From assembly GCA_029891345.1 (NCBI GenBank), contig CM056993.1, positions 274,216,900-274,280,899 on the forward strand: a stretch of DNA of 64,000 nt, written 5' to 3'. Source of the DNA: Dryococelus australis. Taxonomy: Eukaryota > Arthropoda > Insecta > Phasmatodea > Phasmatidae. The notes under the pieces are model-generated. The model saw only the letters and a program-made list of their open reading frames with translations, searched no databases and was not told the origin of the DNA. Of the stretch, positions 1 to 10,066 are shown one piece after another. The translations under genes were made by a program, and so were the position numbers. The stretch's first letter is position 1. Each line of letters starts with the position of its first letter.

Positions 1-240
1 TAAGGGGGTGTTTAGAGGAAGAGGAAACAACAGTGAGAAGCTTCAGAGGGTGTGGAGGAGAACGGAGCGGGGTAGGAATTCCATGCTTGTGAGGTCTGTG
101 AGGGAGATGAATGTGTTGAGGGAGGAATTGGTATCTGTGAGAGGGGTTGGTAAATTCAGGAAGGGCGTGGAAAAGGAGTTGATTGGATGAAGGAGAGGTG
201 AGAGAGCTCGCCACCAGGCGGTAGCCTTATTGCGAGTATA
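1..240 (+). mobile_element. LINE 3' end fragment (CR1/L2-like tail), copy 1
   Basis: An open frame of about 60 codons ends at 190 and carries a pattern typical of the last residues of CR1/L2-type reverse transcriptase proteins: a basic stretch, then V-R-E-(W/M)-N-x-L-x-E-E-L, then a short F-x-K helix. The following untranslated sequence (from about 195) contains CCACCAGGCGGTAGCCT, then ATTGCGAGTATATGTAT. The same protein tail and 3' sequence recur in inverted orientation at 11.5-11.8 kb, so this is a dispersed repeat. It is cut by the window edge. The clade is inferred from the tail motif only; no catalytic RT block is present. Confidence 0.5.
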
Positions 241-299
241 TGTATGTTTAGTGAAAAGTGGAATTGGTTGGTATAAGAAGAATATTGAATTATCAAAGT

Positions 300-1222
300 C
301 ATATCCCCATGGACCTCTCTGCCTTCTGCGCCAAATCGTCAGCCAACCAGGTTAGTGAAGTAATATCTTTTTCAATCTAATTAAACTTCAAATTCTCTAG
401 TACTTCACAATTCCCAATCATTCTTTCTCTTTACTACAGTTTTGTAAGCAAGTTTTTGCTCTTCTAAGTACGAAATGTACCTATGATTTGCATTTGCAGC
501 ACAACTTCTGAACATCTTATTTATCCTTAAATTATGAAGTACTTTTACACCACTTATGTCACTTAGAAAGTAAAAAATAACTCATAATTTCAAGAAAAAA
601 CACATCAATTCGTGAACTTTAAAGATCAAAATAGCAAACACTGACTGATTTTGAGGGACAACTTCATATAAAAAACTTGAATACTGAGTTTTCATTTTGT
701 TTATACATTTCTGTTTATCTTTCCAAGTTGTAATTTCCAGAGGATCAAGGCACGACAAACTTCTCACGGTTCTGTATGTGATAGGAGATTTCTGAACCAA
801 CTTCTTTGCAAGGAAACAAGCAGCCTTCTACAGGAGACTCTAACCTCCAAAATATCACCCTGCGATACATTTGACGTTATTAAAGCTTTAACTACCTTTT
901 CGACTACATAACCCAAATCCAAGTCTGTAATATTGCACTGGTTTTTGACATCTATGAAATCAAAATGTACGTGTTCTGAACTGAAGAGTTGGTCAATTTT
1001 AATGCGCCTGCTTTCACAAATCGCTGGAGAGCACAAACTAAAATTGTTCTTAGGTCTTCACTCAGAAAAAAAAAAAGCATGGGTTTGCCTGTTTGTTAAA
1101 CAGTGAGAAAAGGTTGCAGCAGTTTTGCTACCAATATGAATACTTTCAGTCTCAGACAAGTGAGCTCATGTAAGATATGTTTTCTCACTACAGAAAATGA
1201 TTTGCAAGTATTCTGTTATTCC
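300..1222 (-). pseudogene. hAT-derived (SCAND3/ZBED-like) protein, C-terminal fragment, copy A
   Basis: On the minus strand, pieces in several frames match the C-terminal part of a hAT-transposase-derived family common in invertebrate genomes. In protein order these are a block with AKLLQPFLTV (about 1110), a block with DLGYVVEKVVKAL and a following V-S-C-R-R-L-L (764-1036), and KSPITYRTVRSLSCLDPLE (about 730-800). The last matches the family pattern KSPL-x-Y-x-x-x-R-x-x-x-C-L-D-P. A charged segment ending in A-D-x-L-A-x-K-A-E lies near 300-350. Frameshifts and stops separate the blocks, so it is not functional. A second copy lies at 58.15-59.17 kb in the same orientation. Its upstream edge at about 1222 abuts Helitron sequence. 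The family assignment is from memory of conserved motifs. Confidence 0.55.
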
Positions 1223-1225
1223 TTC

Positions 1226-1700
1226 ACTGAAGAACCTCTTTGTACACCAAATTAATGGTTATGCCTCTAGGTGTTAGGATTACCAAGTTGCTAGGTAACC
1301 TTACTCTGGAGCAGGCCATGTGCCCTTGTCTGAGAAGCAGGTTTCTCCCTCAAGTCTATTCCTGCCACCTTTAATGACTGTCCCTGGGCCTTATTTGCAG
1401 TCATATCAAAACAGAACTAGAGGAGGAATTGCAGTTTATTAAATTCAAAAGGGGACTCATATGGCATAAGTGATATGCCCCATAAGAAAACTTATTCTCT
1501 TAGTGCACATTTAGTGATGACTGTGGCCTCAACAGCTTTTGCCATGCTTCCACTTGGAGCCTAAGGCTATTGTAGCATTTTGCAATAACATCAAGGAGAA
1601 CCTTGTGTGGTGATAGACCAGTAGAGTATGCTGTTGATGAACTCCACTGGTAATGAACTGCATCATTGATTTTTAAAACTATGTCCACAGATTTGTACTG
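1226..1700 (-). pseudogene. Helitron helicase (Rep-Hel) C-terminal fragment
   Basis: The minus strand encodes, with frameshifts, the distinctive end of the Pif1-like helicase domain of Helitron Rep-Hel proteins. In order: V-D-I-V-L-K-x-N-D-A-V-H-Y (about 1650-1690), S-P-F-E-F-N-K-L-Q-F (about 1430-1460), MTANKAQGQSLKVAGIDLRE (about 1340-1400, helicase motif V/VI region), remnants of the C-F-S-H-G-Q-L-Y-V-A-C-S-R-V block, and the terminal NLVYKEVLQ followed by a stop at 1226-1228. Intact Helitron proteins are well over 1,000 residues; only about the last 150 are represented, with in-frame stops. The terminus adjoins hAT-like copy A within about 10 bp. Rolling-circle (HUH) motifs are absent. 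Confidence 0.8.
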
Positions 1701-2689
1701 CTATTAATTAATTATGCTTTTAACATTTGTTATGTGCAGCAACATCTTCCTTTATAACAATATTTTTTAACAGTTTGTTGATTCACTTTATAACTATGGA
1801 CTATTCTCAACTCTAATTTTCTGAAATTTTTATTAATTGAACATTTTTATGTCACAAGTAGAGTGATTAGTAATGTTTTATTTAGGTGTTTTCTCCTTGT
1901 CAAACTAGTGCCTTGCATAATATTAATTTGTAGGCCTAAGAGATTATTTAATTTAAACTGTTTGTAGATAAGTTTTTATTATCAGGAAATCATTTATTCT
2001 TTATTTTTCTTAAAGAATAAGGGGGCTGCATTAAGCAAGCCCAGGGACTCTCTCTTGAGACATGACAGCTGTTAGACCTTTAAATTTTGGTTTGATTTAA
2101 AATTTGATTTAATTTTGATTTGGACCGCCCATTATAATGATAGAGTGATGGAAGAGAGCCATCACAAGTACTTTAATTGTGTGCAGGCTGTAGAAGTAGC
2201 CAAAAGTGCTAGATTATTAATTTTTGTATCATATTAAAGGGACATGGACATTACCAAGGTCGTAAAACTTGTCCACAGTAAAACTGTATGTGTGGTAAAA
2301 GTAAACTATTCTACTTTATTTGAGTTTATTTCGGAAATTGAAAAATGATTTCTTTGAAGGATCTGAACCACAGAAACCTTAATTTTCAATTTTTTTCATA
2401 GATCCAGTGGTCTGAAAAAAGAGTCTATTAATCTCAAAGCTAGCCGAAGGAAAACCAAGCTTTATCAAATAAATTCATTCTGAATAGAAATGAACTGCTG
2501 CATAACCTTTTGCTGGAAGACTAATTGAAATTTCTTTCACTAATACTAGCCTCATAGTTTGTCAGTCTGAGAAAAAGAAAGAAATATAAAAATAATTTTT
2601 ATTGCTCTCAGAAAATTTTCACTCCATGTCTCCCATTCATAAGCAGTATAAAAGTCATTGGAATTCTATTTGATTACGTTCTCGGTATT
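1701..2689. other. AT-rich intergenic sequence
   Basis: No protein family, RNA gene or array is recognisable. A short imperfect repeat of TTTGATTTAA-like words occurs near 2090-2120. It may contain more Helitron-derived non-coding sequence, but nothing in it supports that. Confidence 0.5.
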
Positions 2690-4435
2690 TTGTAACAATT
2701 TCAGAATTTAAAGCCTTTTGTTTATGTTTACATTTCTCTTGAGTTGAAAGTTTATTTATTTTGAAACATAATTTTTAAAGCCCTACCCTCAGGCATAGCT
2801 AGATTTGTAATTCATGACATCACCTCTAAATTGTTATTTATTTATTTTGGTTTGTTTAAATTTTCACTTATTTTTACAGTTCTACTTCTTTCTTTTAATT
2901 TTTTATGTGAACTGAGCTCAAATATCTTTGCTAGTGTTAATTATTTTGTCATTGTTTTTCTCTTTGCAATTAATTTTGTTTAATCCAGCAGTTTCGGCCA
3001 TATTAAACTACAGAATTGACAAAACTGTGATGTATCAGAGAGTGACGTAGTTTTGGAATTTCCCGTTTAATTTAGCGTCCTCGTGTGAACCCCATTGCTA
3101 AACTCTCTCCTCGGATGCCATGGCAAGCTGTACATTGTAAAGTTATGTCTGCAAGAATTTATTTTAAATTTGTAATTACCGCCCATTGTAATGGTACGAA
3201 AGGTGCTTGAAAGGTGCCTAGTTACATTAAATATGCGGGGCACGATGTGAAGAGGCCCAAAATCACATTGCAATTAGATTTTGAAGTGCTTCAACTATGT
3301 CAGCTGCCCTCTCCACCGAAGCTAAAGTATGACCTACATGGGGCTTGGTTATACCAATTTACATGATTTTACATGTGAGCTGCAAATACTTCTATGCTAA
3401 TTTGAATTGCTAAAATTATTGTGAAATTCAAAAGTGACATTTAGACATTTAAATTGATTATTCATAATTGAATAAGGACGTTAATTTTGTTTTGGATGCT
3501 AACCAGAAGCCAGTAGATGGAATTTGTTGCTCTAAAGCTGTGTAACAACCACAAACATTTTACTAATAGTACATGCTGAGTAATAAATGAGCTGGTTACA
3601 ACTTAATTCTCACGTAAATTTTCTATTTTGTTTGTTACTATTTTGAGAGGTGATTTAGTTTTACTGATTCCTTCAGAACTGAATTACTGCTTAATTGACA
3701 GCAGTTTTCTTTGGATTTTGGTTTAATTACATATTTCTGCTGAACTGATTACGTTTACTTCTATCTTTACCCTTCACATACATTTTCTTAGTAAAATTAC
3801 CATTTTTCTGGACCAATTGAATGTGTGTAGAATATGCTTTGTGTAGAAGAATGCTTTGTGTAGAATATGAAGTAGTTAGTACTTTAATTTAAATTGATTT
3901 TCGTGTATGGTGTCCTCGTGCTCATACAAATGGTATGAATATTTGTCTGTTGTTCATATATGTTTCTTTGAAGGGTAATGTGCCTCATGTACTTCTGTTT
4001 TATTAAGTGTTTCTTTTAATGTGTCACAAATATTCATTTAGCTACTTACCTGTAATTGCAAGTACGAATCAGACATAATTTCATCTCATTTGAAAGTTTT
4101 AGGTGATTTCCCCACGCAGTGTACTAGTCGAAGGGAAGCCGGCTCTCATGGAGCCCCTTCACTTTAGCTAGATGCCACATACATAGAGAAAGTAAGCAAT
4201 GCCATAGGAAATTTGTTATACATCACTCATACACTCGACAATAAAAAAAAAAAAAAAAAAAAAAAACAACACACACACACACATTAATATTTTTCTATTG
4301 CTAACAAGGCAAACATTTTGACACTGAATTCTTTCACATACTAGTGTTGGAGTTTAGAAAAAGTGGCACAACAAAGTGTATTACTGTAAAGAAAAAAATT
4401 TTCAAGGCAAAACACAACTATCTTTTCAATGATAA
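2690..4435 (+). repeat. Left arm of 3.7-kb imperfect inverted repeat
   Basis: This segment is matched, reverse complemented, by about 4645-6395. Anchor pairs I checked: TTTCAGAATTTAAAGCC near 2700 with its complement near 6370; the ATTTGTAATTCA block near 2810 with 6265; GTCCTCGTGCTCATAC near 3915 with 5175; TTACCTGTAATTGCAAGTA near 4045 with 5030; and GTGGCACAACAAAGTGTA near 4365 with 4725. Sequence is diverged, roughly one difference every 5-10 bases, so the palindrome is old. The left arm alone carries an A23 plus (CA)n expansion at about 4242-4284. An open minus-strand frame (3067-3273) has a counterpart in the other arm. Confidence 0.85.
4242..4284 (+). repeat. Poly(A) plus (CA)n tract inside left palindrome arm
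   Basis: About 23 A residues follow an AATAAA-like word and lead into CAACACACACACACAC. The equivalent place in the right arm has ordinary sequence, so the tract expanded or was inserted after the arms formed. Confidence 0.85.
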
Positions 4436-4644
4436 TACATATCTCATGTTTAAATAGGTTACTTGTGGACGTGCTTTATGTAGATTTTGAATTTCAACAT
4501 TCTCTAAAAAGGGTAGGTATTAGTTTTGTTGTCTGTTCTGTCACGGCTTATTTTCACCAGACAATCCTAAGAAGGCAAAGGTGTTACAAAGAGTTGTTAA
4601 ATTTATAGTTGTGTCTTGTAAAATAGTTAGGCCTGTACGTTTGG
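4436..4644. other. Spacer (loop) of the 3.7-kb inverted repeat
   Basis: About 210 bp between the arms with no self-complementarity that I can see. A minus-strand open frame (4541-4786) crosses from the spacer into the right arm but resembles no known family. Confidence 0.6.
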
Positions 4645-6395
4645 GGGCCAAGTTTTGTAAAGATAGTGGTAATATTTTTTTGATGTGTGTTTTCACTTGA
4701 AAATATTTTCTTACACTAATTACACTTTGTTGTGCCACTCTTTCAAAACTACTACACTGGTATGTAAAATAATTATGTGTTAACAAAAAAATTAAGTGTT
4801 TACCTTGTAAGCAAGAGAAAATATTAATGCATGGTTATTTAGGGTATTGTCGGGCATACGAGTGATGTATAACAAACTTCTTATTGTACCGCTTACTTTC
4901 TCTATGTGCGTGGCATCTAGCTAAAATGAAATGACACCACGCGAGTCTGCTTCCCTTTGAGTGATGCACCATGTGGGAAAATAGCTCAAAACATTCAATT
5001 ATGATGAAAATATACCTGTTTTCAACTTACAATTACAGGTAAGTAGTGAAAATAATAATTACGGCACATTAAAAGAAACATTTAACCAAAACAAAAATAT
5101 TTGAGACACATTACTCTTCAAAGAAACATAGCCTATATGAACAGAAGACACATATTCATACCATTTGATTTGTATGAGCACGAGGACACCAGACATGAAA
5201 ATCACTTGAAATCAAAATATTAACTACATCAAATTTTGCACAAAGCATAACATATTCAATTGGTGCAGAAAAATGGGTATTTTATTAAGAAAATGTATGT
5301 GAAGAATAATATTCACTGGTGATATTAATGTAATCAGTTCAAAAATCAATATATATTTAATAAAAAATCCAATGAAAAAAATTGCTGTCATTCCCATAGT
5401 AATTCAGTTCTGAGGGAATCAGTACCTAAAACTAAATCACCTCTCAAAATAGTAGCACACAAAATTGATAATTTATATAAGAATTAAACTGTAATTGGCT
5501 CATTTATTACTTAGTATATAATATTAATAAAATGTTCCTAGTTTTTTGCTTCAGAACAAGAAATTCCATCTACTGGCTTCTCATTAGCATCCAAAACAAA
5601 ATTAACGTCCTTATTTAATTCTGAAAAAAATCTATTTAAATGTTCAAATGCCATTCTTAAATTTCACAATAATTATAGCAATTCAAAATACTGTAGAAGT
5701 AATTGCAGCTCACACACATAGGTAAAATCATGTAAACTGGCATTACCAAGCCCCATGTAGGTCATACTTAAGCTTCATTGGAGAGGGCAGCCGACATAGT
5801 TGAAGCACTTCAAAATCTAACTGCAATGCAGTTTTGGGCCTCTTCTTATAGTGCCCCGCATATTTGATGAAACTAGGCATCTCTCAAACACCTTTCCTAC
5901 CATTACAATGGGTGGTAGATTACAAATTTTACAGAATTCTTGCAGACAAAACTTAGGAATGTACCACTCATCATGGCATATGAGGAGAAAGTCATTAGTA
6001 ACGGGATTCACACGGGGATGTTAATTAAAATGGAAAATTCCAAAAAGATGTCACTTCCTGATACGTCACAGTCTTATCAGTTCTGTAATTTAATGCATTC
6101 CTCCATGGTCAAAACTACTTGATTAAACCAGGTAAATTGCAAAGCGAAAAATTATAACAAAATAACTAGTACTACCAAATAAAAGAAAGAACTAGAAATG
6201 TCAAAATACATTAAAATGTAAACTAACTAAAATATATCAATTAAATTTAGAAGTAATGTCCTGAATTACAAATCTAGCAATGCATTAGGGTAGGGCTTTA
6301 AAGTTATGTTTAAAAATAAATAAACATTCAACTCAAAAGAAATGGAAACATAAACAAAAAGCTTTAAATTCTGAAACCATTACAGTGTAAGTAGC
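4645..6395 (-). repeat. Right arm of 3.7-kb imperfect inverted repeat
   Basis: Reverse-complement partner of 2690-4435; arm lengths are nearly equal and paired anchors sum to a constant of about 9,080, so the structure is symmetric about 4540. On the plus strand (about 5820-6010) an open frame reads in the same register as the left arm's minus-strand frame, sharing F-G-P-L-x-I-V-P-R-I-F, T-R-H-L-S and T-I-T-M-G-G. No known domain is recognised. The arms could be two copies of one element inserted in opposite orientation, very long terminal inverted repeats, or an inverted segmental duplication. Confidence 0.85.
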
Positions 6396-7410
6396 CTACT
6401 TTCCTGGGATAGGGTATTATAAGTTTTATTGATTTCTGTTTATTTTCAAGGGTTTTATGTATATACTTCATATTGATAATTGGTTAATGAACCATTCCGC
6501 ACATGTATTTTTGAATGGCATTGCTCCTCCAAAGAGAACGCTAAGAAACATGTATGAAACTGTTTCCCTATTAGCATGCATACTCTATAAAAAAAATTGT
6601 ATTGTTGTTCAGGTTGTTCCAAAAAATTGGTCGCAGAAGACATTTGCACTGATTCCCAACAAGTTGAAGAAAACATTGAACTTCTCCATTCCACTTCCAA
6701 TAGTAAACCATCTTTTACTCAGTAATCTTTTTTCACCTGATATGTTTGTTAAAGCACAATTAAATAGTACCATTGGTAAATATAGGAAAGTCTACTTAGG
6801 TATTTGCTAACCAATGTTACCAAAGATGCCTACAGATAATGTTTTGAAGCAGTACATTGAAACACCCAGACTGTACAGTACTGATGACATGGTTGGCAAA
6901 AAGCCACTATTTTTTTACACAAAGTCCCTGCCAGTGGTCAAAATTGGTTTCAACCGGTCAAAATTGGGAAAAACTCAACTTTTTTTAAGCAGTTTTTTCC
7001 CAGTGAAAAATGTTTTGTTGTTCATGAAATTAAGAATGTAAAAGTTTAAGTGGATTAAATGTTTGTTATCTTCTGGAAATACTTTTTAGTGTTTTGGTGT
7101 TATGAAAGTATACTGCGCAACTTAGAGAAAATAAATATTGGGGACGATGGGTCAGGAATACTGACAAGCGCATTTCAAACGAAGCAGTAGCATATGTCGA
7201 CAGCCCCAAGTACAGTAATTTACAACAAAACTGGAGTAATGTGGCACGTTTCTTTGACACAAATATTTTTTGTTCACCATAAATGTTTTCTTCCAGTGAA
7301 CAAAGCATAATGCTAAAATATTAACAGTATTTACATATTTTCAAAGAATAAAGACAGCATCAAGTGTGGCATGTCTATTCTTAATGAACAATATGATAAG
7401 CACACAAATG
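6396..7410. other. AT-rich region with unassigned open frames
   Basis: Plus-strand frames at 6457-6810 (117 codons) and 6814-7041 (75 codons) follow one another with one intervening stop, but neither shows a domain I recognise. Near 6940-6970 GGTCAAAATTGG occurs twice, 20 bp apart. The frames may be fragments of one unrecognised element protein or chance. Confidence 0.3.
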
Positions 7411-7503
7411 AAAGGGAAATTTGGCAGCATAAAGGGAAATTTGGCAGCATAAAGGGAAATTTGGCAGGTGAAAGAGAAATTTGGCAGATGAAAGGGAAAT
7501 TTG
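7411..7503 (+). repeat. Tandem array of 20-bp unit (about 4.7 copies)
   Basis: The unit AAAGGGAAATTTGGCAGCAT is repeated head to tail: two perfect copies, then variants ending in AGGTG and AGATG, and a final partial AAAGGGAAATTTG. The period of 20 is not a multiple of three, so it is unlikely to be selected as coding sequence. Confidence 0.95.
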
Positions 7504-8831
7504 TTGGTCTGAAATGCCGCCATTTTACTTATCCATGCTACATAACCTATAACTTTTGTAACATTTTTTTTTGTGGTGGTGGTGATGTCTGTGTAACAAT
7601 AAGAAAATAAGCAAGTTGTTAGAAATGTGTTAAGTATTTTCTGCTTGCAGAAATACCTGTGTAGGCTGTATTACATTGGAGTTATAGTTAATTGTATTTA
7701 AAGTGTAGGGCAAAGTTGATCACTTTTCTAAATTTAAATGAATTTTTTTTACAGTTTGTCAAGACATTTTACATGTAACATTTCAGACTATCCATGTATG
7801 CACATGTGTAGAACAATTTTTAAGCTTTTCATACTTTTGCAGCTTTAATATTATGTATGTAACCTAGACATTTCATTTTTTTTAGATTGTAAACAAAGGT
7901 TTCAAAAGAATAATTATAACTAACAAAGTGTATTATTTAAATTATGTAAATTTTTATAGGCTTTGTTGTTGTTGAGTAACATTTATTTAATTTAAAACAG
8001 TACTAGCTGCAAAATGTGAGGTATGGTCAAAGTTCTTAGTTTCGAGAGTGTATATGAAAGTAAAATAACAATTTTTAATGAAGTTGTCAAAACTAAATAA
8101 AGTCCAGGATGGCTAAAAGTGGAAAAAACCATGTTTTAACCGACCGCTGACAAACCTTCTGCAGCATCGCAGAACCTCGCAGCTTCTGGGAGACTCCACC
8201 ATTCCAGAGGCTCTTGAAGACGTTCCTCGCCTACTACCCACCTCCTGGTAACCACCAGAACCCCTTTGGTAGCAGGTCACTCCAACGTCCCTTCAGGACT
8301 TCTCCAGTCCACTGGAGGGTGCGACTACGATGGCAGTCTACTCTTCTGGTAGCAGTCATTCATTAAGTTCCTTAAGCCGATATTACACGATACCTGCTGC
8401 CATACTTGGTTTTTGTACAAGCTTCTGCAAGGTCTGGTGCACGAGCCATATGAACTGCCATGGAAGATTCATATTACACAATAGCAGTTTGCGTACTAGC
8501 ATTTTAAACCCTCGGTGGGTGCGCATCATGTGCTTTATAGTAAATAAAATCCCATTCGTAGATCTGCTAAAAGTCAGTAAATTGCATTGGCCTATAAAAA
8601 AATTAGCCAGCACATATTAATATTGCTATATTAGTGTTGGCCTTTACATCAATTCATTGCTCACTGGCGTAGATTCATTCATTTTCTTGAAAATGATACG
8701 AAGTCATGAGAGTAAGAATGTTATTTTTAATTATAACAAAAATCATTAATCGTTTGCAAAATGTAGCTTTTCCTTTACATACCAAGTTATTATTTGTATG
8801 TAATATTTTATGTAAAAATAATTGGTTGGAC
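7504..8831. other. Intergenic sequence, no confident gene
   Basis: AT-rich to about 8100, then a GC-richer island (8130-8480). Frames at 8330-8620 on plus and 8383-8613 on minus overlap each other and match nothing I know. Confidence 0.4.
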
Positions 8832-8900
8832 GGAGATTAGAATTTAACACCCAAATGTAAAACTTCATCACGGGTACCATGACTTAACCACTGTGCTACT
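8832..8900 (-). repeat. tRNA-like SINE trace
   Basis: On the minus strand TAGCACAGTGG (complement of 8888-8898) matches the RNA polymerase III A-box consensus TRGCNNAGNNGG. A degenerate B-box-like AATTCTAATCT lies about 45 bp downstream (complement of 8834-8844; 8 of 11 positions match GGTTCGAATCC). Spacing fits a tRNA-derived SINE head, but no cloverleaf is intact and no tail was identified. Confidence 0.35.
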
Positions 8901-9159
8901 AGTTCTCACAACAGCTTATTGTCATTAAATGCAGATTATATATATATATATATCTTTTAAAATAATTTTTTTATAGCATAGCAATTGTTTTAAATATTTA
9001 GGATGGTTCTTAACAGTAATTAGAAGTTGTCATTGCCAATATTCTTAGTCTTTGTCCAATTTTAAATCTATATCAATGAGTTTCCCCCTCAAGAATGTAT
9101 AATCAAGATGTAGGCGTTCTTTTTGGTTTCTTCATCAACTTGTTTCAAGTAGTAGCCAC

Positions 9160-9373
9160 GGGAAGCGCCCTACGCTCTGAAACTACGACATGATTGGCCA
9201 GGTATGAAAGCCGGTGTGAAACTTGCCACGAAAAACAGAGCGTGTCCTATTACCAAACCTGTTATGAGATCTGTCCGTAGAGCTGCAAATGCCATGATGG
9301 GTCCCATGCTAGCCTGTATAATGGCCACTATGGTGGACCTTACACAAGGTTTTACAGAATTTGATATTGACTA
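9160..9373 (+). CDS. Possible terminal exon or small ORF, unknown product
   Basis: About 70 codons are open from just after an AG-ended, pyrimidine-rich stretch (about 9115-9159, a plausible splice acceptor) to TAA at about 9371. From the internal ATG near 9202 there are 57 codons. The product is basic with methionine-rich hydrophobic runs (A-N-A-M-M-G-P-M-L-A-C-I-M-A-T-M) and ends D-L-T-Q-G-F-T-E-F-D-I-D. Composition is GC-richer than its surroundings. I do not recognise a family. It could equally be a fragment of an unrecognised transposon. Confidence 0.25.
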
Positions 9374-9482
9374 ATATTACCTTGTAGCATCGCAGTATAT
9401 ATACATTTTAATCACTTTTATAATTGTTTTCATTTGACTTAAGTTAAAATCCCCAGTTTAGTTTGTCAGTGAGTGTAATAGT

Positions 9483-9815
9483 CTAAATTTTTCCTTTCAT
9501 GTCACGTGTAGAAGTAAGGGCTTTAACAGTTTTAATGCAGGGCTGTATTTCAGTTGTTATCTGTATTAAGTGGCACTTTCGAGTTTTCAGGATTGAGAGT
9601 GAGGTTGCGAAAGTTTTGAGATTGTATTTTTTTTCAGACTTATTATACTTTCCCATGCCATCAGCAGTTTTGTGTTTTAAAACACCCGCAGTGATGTAAG
9701 TTTCAGCCAATACGAGGTCGCGAGCCCCGGGAAAATTATATTTTTTGGTTTGTTTGAAGGAGTGGGGAAAGCTGCGCCTGGCGAGCTGCAGGACGTTGGC
9801 ACTGGACTTGTCCAC
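9483..9815 (-). other. Unassigned 110-codon open frame
   Basis: This minus-strand frame is the longest in the local region, lysine-rich with no recognisable domain. It starts next to the 56-bp tandem array. It lacks any visible splice or promoter support and may be chance. Confidence 0.15.
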
Positions 9816-9817
9816 AT

Positions 9818-10066
9818 TTATTAGAACTACCGTTGAGGAGATATGTCATGACGTGTTGGCATGTCTTTTGGTTGTATTACAACTACTACTTTTGTGGAGA
9901 TGACTTTGTGTCGGAGTGTCTTTTATTCACAATATTAGAACTACCGTCGAAGAGATATATCGTGACACGTCGGAGTGTCTTTTGGTTATATTACAACTAC
10001 TTTTGAGGAGACGACTTCGTGTCGGAGTGTTTTTTATTAGCATAACCTTAACTACTGTTGAAGAGA
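9818..10066 (+). repeat. Tandem array of about 56-bp unit (about 4.5 copies)
   Basis: Each unit has the pattern ATTA(G/C)AACTAC, then GAGGAGAT/GAGACGAC, then GTCGGAGTGTCTTTT. Odd and even units resemble each other more than their neighbours, giving a 112-bp higher-order period. A detached related unit lies at about 10312-10365 (GTGGAGACGACTTCACGTCGG), and a weaker one near 10445. Confidence 0.8.

Noticed and set aside
6457..7041. A two-frame gene split by a stop
   Set aside because: AT-rich, lacks recognisable domains or splice sites; reported only as unassigned sequence.
7411..7503. CRISPR-like array
   Set aside because: Units are contiguous 20-bp tandem repeats without spacers, in a eukaryotic context.
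8330..8620. Overlapping plus and minus frames of 96 and 76 codons
   Set aside because: Mutually antisense and without similarity to any family I know; no splice or promoter support.
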